Source: G963708325 sp963708325 (lineage in GTDB: Bacteria > Actinomycetota > Thermoleophilia > Solirubrobacterales > 70-9). Taken from it: 64,000 bases of DNA. A program made the translations under genes and the position numbers. The first letter of the stretch is position 1; each line of letters begins with the position of its first letter. The stretch covers positions 930,001 to 994,000 of the forward strand of contig OY970203.1 in assembly GCA_963708325.1 (NCBI GenBank), written 5' to 3'. Positions 60,642 through 64,000 of this stretch are shown in pieces. The notes under the pieces were generated by a model. The model made no database searches. It worked only from the letters and a program-made list of their open reading frames with translations, and was not told the DNA's origin.

Positions 60642-60675
60642 TACGTCTCTCGCGGCGACGCACGGATCGTCGAGC
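60642..60675. repeat. 34-bp direct repeat, right copy
   Basis: A 34-base stretch beginning TACGTCTCTCGCGGCGACGC matches the left copy at 57401-57434 at 32 of 34 positions. It begins just after the VOC stop codon at 60,635, so the cassette lies between the two copies. Confidence 0.75.
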
Positions 60676-60779
60676 GACAGCGCCTCGGTCGGTAGTTTCG
60701 GGCCCGTCCCACGACTCCCGATTCCTTCGACTTCTTGGTATTGACTTTGCGAAATCCTGGGTGAAAAAAGAAGGAGAAG

Positions 60780-60803
60780 GGCGGCCCTGCGGCCGCCTTT
60801 TTT
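60780..60803 (+). terminator. Strong intrinsic terminator
   Basis: GGCGGCC at 60780-60786 pairs with GGCCGCC at 60791-60797 around CTGC and is followed by TTTTTT at 60798-60803. The run of A on the other side (about 60764-60770) means it could also work in the opposite direction, for the gene at 60844-61104. Confidence 0.85.
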
Positions 60804-60843
60804 CGTGGCGGGATTCCGCTGCGACGGGCCGGCCGGTCCGCTG

Positions 60844-61104
60844 CTAACCCTCGCTCAGAACGAGAATTGTCTCCGGCTTGACACCGTCGTACTTCATGGC
60901 ATCCGCCGCGGCGTCGCTCTTCATGAACTCCTGGAACGCATCCATGTCGGGGATCTCGGCGACGAGCGCGACCTTGTTGGATCCTTCGGGGTCCCGGAAA
61001 GGACGGACGGTGACGCCAATGGGCCCGAACACCTCTTCACGCTTCGGCGAGCTCAGCCAATGCTCGACGTCGTCTACCTCGTGGGTGATCACGTACGTAG
61101 CCAT
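60844..61104 (-). CDS. Small alpha/beta protein of the EthD/NIPSNAP-like fold
   Basis: 86 residues from ATG 61104. MATYVITHEVDDVEHWLSSPKREEVF, then VTVRPFRDPEGSNKVALVAE and DMDAFQEFMKSDAAADAMKYDGVKPE follow a ferredoxin-like dimer fold. A CAACCTTTC-like spacer lies before the start; the terminator at 60780-60803 follows its end. Function unknown. Confidence 0.7.
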   Translation of the reverse strand: MATYVITHEVDDVEHWLSSPKREEVFGPIGVTVRPFRDPEGSNKVALVAEIPDMDAFQEFMKSDAAADAMKYDGVKPETILVLSEG

Positions 61105-61210
61105 GAACAATCCTTTCAGCCGGGTGTCGGGGATCTGGCCCCTGCGCGTACCTGGCGACCCTATACAGCAGAGCCCTGCAAACGAAAGCCCCGTCAAAGC
61201 ACCTTCGAGA

Positions 61211-61236
61211 ACAAGAAAGCCCTCCCGAAGGAGGGC
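61211..61236 (-). terminator. Hairpin with T-rich tail on the minus strand
   Basis: On the minus strand GCCCTCC and GGAGGGC form a 7-bp stem with a TTCG loop (61219-61236), followed by TTTCTTGTT (to about 61211). It would stop transcription coming from the right, for instance from the gene split by the IS. Confidence 0.65.
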
Positions 61237-61495
61237 CCTCTGGTGGTAATGAGAGAGGTAGCCCTAACGGGACGGCTTTCGACCCCAGAACTTGGTGGCC
61301 GACTCACAAGGCTCGCTCGGCGCCTATCCCGTTGATTGGAGTCAAAAGCGCTGCGGCATACCGGGGCCCGCAGTCGTCGCAACCTCTCCCCGGTTCGCTC
61401 GGAGACCGGCTACGCCGCGGTCGTCGTGGTGATTCTCACGGAGGACTTGCGGGTCGATCACGCATTGCGAACCCGACATGATCGTGAAAAACCGT
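61237..61495. other. Spacer with repeat copy B, no gene
   Basis: About 260 bases between the minus-strand terminator and the 3' end of the split gene. It contains the second copy of the dispersed repeat (61260-61323). No credible gene, tRNA or other element was found. Confidence 0.5.
61260..61323. repeat. Dispersed repeat, copy B
   Basis: Begins AGCCCTAACGGGACGGCTTT and includes CGACTCACAA; it matches 51641-51705 with scattered differences. It follows the minus-strand hairpin at 61211-61236. Confidence 0.6.
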
Positions 61496-61934
61496 TCAGT
61501 TGGCTCGGCGCACCTTGGTCCAGTCGGGCAGCTCGCGCTCTAGAACGGACCGCAGCGGAAGGATCTCGGGAAAAGAATGATCGGTTTCATCGCTGCGATG
61601 GTCGGGGATGACGATCACTGGACAAGCACTAAAGGGCGCCGGGGTCTCCGCTAGTCGCTCCCGGACTGGTTTCAGCTTGCCGGGCTCGACCCGGGCGGCG
61701 ACCAACAACCAGACACGGCCGTTGTGAGCCAAGAAATCGGGACGGTGTCGACGATCCTGCTCAAAGTTCATCAGGGCCCAGCCGTTTTGGGTGAGCTTCT
61801 TGCGTACCAGCCGCTCATGGGTCAGGGTGGCCAGACGGACGGCAAAGGTCCAGCTGGCGTCAAGAAACTCCGAACCCAGGACAAAGGGCAGCTGGACGAT
61901 CTCCTCTTGGCCATGTAGCAGGTCGCGGATCAGC
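61496..61934 (-). pseudogene. 3' part of a membrane-protein gene split by the IS
   Basis: On the minus strand, after removal of the IS and one copy of the target duplication, this part joins in frame to the 5' part at 62998-63503. It encodes LIRDLLHGQEEIVQLPFVLG, then DRRHRPDFLAHNGRVWLLVAARVEPG, ending WTKVRRAN. The PDF...LLVAAR pattern faintly resembles the core of PD-(D/E)XK nucleases, but the expected acidic residue is absent. Joined protein length is 314 residues. Confidence 0.75.
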
Positions 61935-61940
61935 GCTAGC
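61935..61940. repeat. IS target-site duplication, left copy
   Basis: GCTAGC immediately precedes the IS left end and is repeated at 62998-63003 after the right end, giving a 6-bp target duplication. Confidence 0.8.
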
Positions 61941-62997
61941 TGTAGTTCCTCACCACGTTGTTCATCCGGGCCTCCTTGGAGGCTGGGGGTGTCAAAGCCA
62001 CCCAGTCCCAAGGAGGACACCGAATGAAGCTGCACGCTAACGCCCGCACCTGCCCGAAAAGCCGCCGCCTGCTTGTCAAGCGTGCCTTGGAGGAGGGCTG
62101 GTCGCTGGCGGCGGCGGCCGAGGCCGCCGGCGTCAGCGAGCGAACTGCCCGCAAGTGGATCGTCCGCTGGCGCGCCGAAGGTGAGGCCGGGCTCGAGGAC
62201 AAAAGCTCGGCTCCCAAGCGCAGGCCGACCCAGTTGCCCGCCTCGCGGGTTGAGGCGATCGAGGCCCTGCGACGGCTGCGGATGACCGCGGCTGAGATCG
62301 CCGAATGCCTGCAGATGGCGCTCTCGACCGTCTCGCGCTGGCTCAAGCGGATCGGGCTCGGCAAGCGCTCGCGCCTTGAGCCGCCCGAGCCATCTAACCG
62401 CTATGAGCGAGGCCGCCCGGGCGAGCTCGTCCACGTCGACGTCAAAAAGCTCGGACGCTTTCAGCGCGCCGGGCATCGGGTCACGGGCTCAAAGCGAGGT
62501 CGCCTCACCCAGACGACCGCGAAGGGACGAGGCCGGGGCGTAGTCGGCTGGGAGTTCGTCCACGTCTGCGTCGACGACGCTACCCGCCTTGCCTACGTCG
62601 AGGTGCTCGCGGACGAGCGCGGAAAGACGGCTGCCGGCTTTCTGCGTCGGGCAACCAGGTGGTTTCGCTCGATGGGGATCACAGTCGAGGCGGTGATGAG
62701 CGACAACGGCTCCTGTTACCGCTCGACCGTTCATGCCCTCGCCTGCCGGGAGCTGGGGCTCAGGCACCTCTTCACCCAGCCCTACCGGCCGCGGACCAAC
62801 GGCAAGGCCGAGCGCTTTATCCAAACGCTTCAGAACCGCTGGGCCTACGGCGCCATCTACGGCAGCTCAGCGGAACGTGCGGCAGCACTGCCCGGATGGC
62901 TTACCCACTACAACTTCACGCGACGACATGGCTCCCTCGGCCACCGACCGCCCGCAGCTCGGCTCGCCGAGCTGGAGCAACGTCATGGGTAGCTACA
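61941..62997 (+). mobile_element. IS481-family insertion sequence, intact
   Basis: 1057 bp. The ends are imperfect inverted repeats: left TGTAGTTCCTCACCACGTTG and right (reverse complement) TGTAGCTACCCATGACGTTG, with about three quarters of positions equal. GCTAGC flanks both ends as a target duplication. The single transposase gene is complete. Near-perfect structure suggests a recent insertion. Confidence 0.9.
62024..62992 (+). CDS. IS481-family DDE transposase
   Basis: 322 residues from ATG 62024, with an AAGGAGGACACC ribosome site. The N-terminal two-helix DNA-binding part is RLLVKRALEEGWSLAAAAEAAGVSERTA and the following HTH AAEIAECLQMALSTVSRWL. The DDE catalytic residues are in VHVDVKKLG, VMSDNGSCYRS and NGKAERFIQTL. 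The HGSLGHRPPAARL end is typical of IS481. No frameshift or stop disrupts it. Confidence 0.92.
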   Translation: MKLHANARTCPKSRRLLVKRALEEGWSLAAAAEAAGVSERTARKWIVRWRAEGEAGLEDKSSAPKRRPTQLPASRVEAIEALRRLRMTAAEIAECLQMALSTVSRWLKRIGLGKRSRLEPPEPSNRYERGRPGELVHVDVKKLGRFQRAGHRVTGSKRGRLTQTTAKGRGRGVVGWEFVHVCVDDATRLAYVEVLADERGKTAAGFLRRATRWFRSMGITVEAVMSDNGSCYRSTVHALACRELGLRHLFTQPYRPRTNGKAERFIQTLQNRWAYGAIYGSSAERAAALPGWLTHYNFTRRHGSLGHRPPAARLAELEQRHG

Positions 62998-63503
62998 GCT
63001 AGCTCATCCGCCTTGAGCAAACGCTCCTTCCCGAGCCTCTCTACGGTCTCGTCATATTTCTTCTCCTCGGCGATGTCCGTATCCAAAATGACCGTGTGGA
63101 TAAACCGCAGGCGCGCCCGCAGCGTTTCTTGAACGGCCTGGAACTGGCGCCGAGCTCCACCTTCCAAGGGGCGCTGGCTGACCTTGACGTCATCCTCTGG
63201 CAGCGGCACATCTTCGGTCGAGGCAAAGACCCCGCCTTGCACTCGTTCGGCCCGGCCGACGGCTTGCAGCCCGATCTCGATCCCCCCAGGGAGCTTGAGC
63301 GTTGTCACCCGCTCCAAGAAATGGGCCGTGGAATCAGGAGCGAGGACCGTAAAGGCTAAGGCGAAGGCAAGGAGCAGCAAGACCACTGTTGTGGCGTCGA
63401 CCTTCTGATCGAAGTTTTGCCATGCGCCGAGCTGAGCGAGGAGCAGCGCAGTGACCAGCACCAAGGCGAACCCAGCGGTGATCTGGCCGGCTCTAACGTT
63501 CAA
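62998..63503 (-). pseudogene. 5' part of a membrane-protein gene split by the IS
   Basis: On the minus strand from 63503. Two membrane helices (TAGFALVLVTALLLAQLGAW and VVLLLLAFALAFTVLAP) are followed by a cytoplasmic region LERVTTLKLPGGIEIGLQAV and AQRPLEGGAR-like coils, reaching RLLKADELA at the IS. It then continues in frame with 61496-61934 if the IS is removed. The remaining 168 codons plus IS-encoded residues could still be translated as a truncated membrane protein. Confidence 0.75.
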
Positions 63504-63576
63504 TTTGTCCGTCGCCCCAGGTGCGGACTGGTTTCAGCTCCCGCTCATCCATCCATCGGACTAGTTGCCGGCACCG

Positions 63577-64000
63577 CTACGGCATGGGGGGTTGCGGAGT
63601 GAGCTTGCGGGCCGGCTGCTCCTGAAGCTGCTTGAGAACATCGGTCATCTTCGGCCCGGCATCGGCGCGGTCGACCGCGTGCCCGATACCAAGATCGGTT
63701 CCTTCACCTCGCGGGATCGTGCGGAGCACGACATCGTTGGCGGTGCCAGTCGGGATGGCGAGATAGATGTTGTCGGTTCCATCCGCAACGTAGTAGCCCT
63801 TGAAGCTGGTGCCATCGGGCTGCACCACGGCGGCTGGTGTGACCGGGATGTGCTCCTCCGTGACCAGGAAGAAGACAAGCAAGTTGAACAGCGCCGTCGC
63901 TACCACGACGGCGCCCGCGAATGGCACGAACTGCCCGGCCGTCCTGTCGGCAACTACGAGGGCAGCGACGCCGAGCACGATCGCGATTGCGGCGGCGACG
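63577..64000 (-). CDS. Membrane protein of unknown function, 5' end beyond window
   Basis: The frame is open to base 64000. Two helices (AAIAIVLGVAALVVADRTAG and VVVATALFNLLVFFLVTEEH) precede an extracytoplasmic part PAAVVQPDGTSFKGYYVADG that ends in a proline-rich tail. The start may be GTG at 63978 or lie off the edge. It lies 73 bp from the split gene on the same strand and may share its operon. Confidence 0.6.
   Translation of the reverse strand, partial: VAAAIAIVLGVAALVVADRTAGQFVPFAGAVVVATALFNLLVFFLVTEEHIPVTPAAVVQPDGTSFKGYYVADGTDNIYLAIPTGTANDVVLRTIPRGEGTDLGIGHAVDRADAGPKMTDVLKQLQEQPARKLTPQPPMP

Noticed and set aside
1..64000. CRISPR arrays
   Set aside because: No series of regularly spaced direct repeats with unique spacers was found; the repeats seen are two-copy only, and no cas gene is present apart from a distant Cas4-like fold in the nuclease-helicase.

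Overview
The window is about 64 kb of high-GC DNA from what looks like an actinobacterium. The evidence is indirect: GTG and TTG starts, very GC-rich third positions, an htdX-fabG4-fadA2 cluster arranged as in Mycobacterium tuberculosis, a DesA3-type desaturase with its reductase, an ECF42 sigma factor, F420-type and DUF899 proteins. A deep-branching class such as Thermoleophilia is a guess; no ribosomal or other marker gene is present to settle it.

Region 1 (1-10,107) is a defence-type island of visibly lower GC. In one direction it carries the C-terminal part of an SF2 helicase (N-terminus off the left edge), a three-module nuclease-exonuclease-UPF1-like helicase of the TM0106 type, two overlapping DNA amino-methyltransferases with SPPY motifs, and a single-HKD phospholipase D-type nuclease with a basic linker and an extra C-terminal domain. 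The set is not a textbook BREX, DISARM or type I-III restriction system and is the best candidate here for an undescribed system. The island ends beside a tRNA-Met-like element with an odd 5' half and a decayed PQQ-propeller gene (10,270-10,890).

Region 2 (10,976-25,056) looks chromosomal: secreted neutral ceramidase, MMPL exporter, RTX-type secreted protein, acyltransferase, lipase-like enzyme, then acyl-lipid genes htdX/fabG4 divergent from fadA2 and an acyl-CoA dehydrogenase.

Region 3 (25,098-38,000) mixes small regulatory and accessory units: an RHH/MazF-type toxin-antitoxin pair, a scar joining TetR and cupin remnants, an ArsR repressor with three evenly built operators in front of a 46-codon leader ORF and a DHA2 exporter, a flavin monooxygenase, a nucleotidyltransferase module with its own palindrome, a LysM/VanY cell-wall enzyme and a second DHA2 exporter.

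Region 4 (37,400-57,300) holds secreted proteins (including a tandem paralogous pair), two DUF899 proteins, VOC proteins, a PAS-PAS-GGDEF-EAL protein, a second MazEF pair whose toxin stop codon lies in a tRNA-Met remnant, SixA-like phosphatase, and a YciI-ECF42 sigma factor operon.

Region 5 (57,400-64,000) has a reductase-desaturase-VOC cassette bracketed by 34-bp direct repeats, a strong terminator, and an intact IS481-family element with a 6-bp target duplication. The IS splits a membrane-protein gene whose reading frame is exactly restored if the element is removed.
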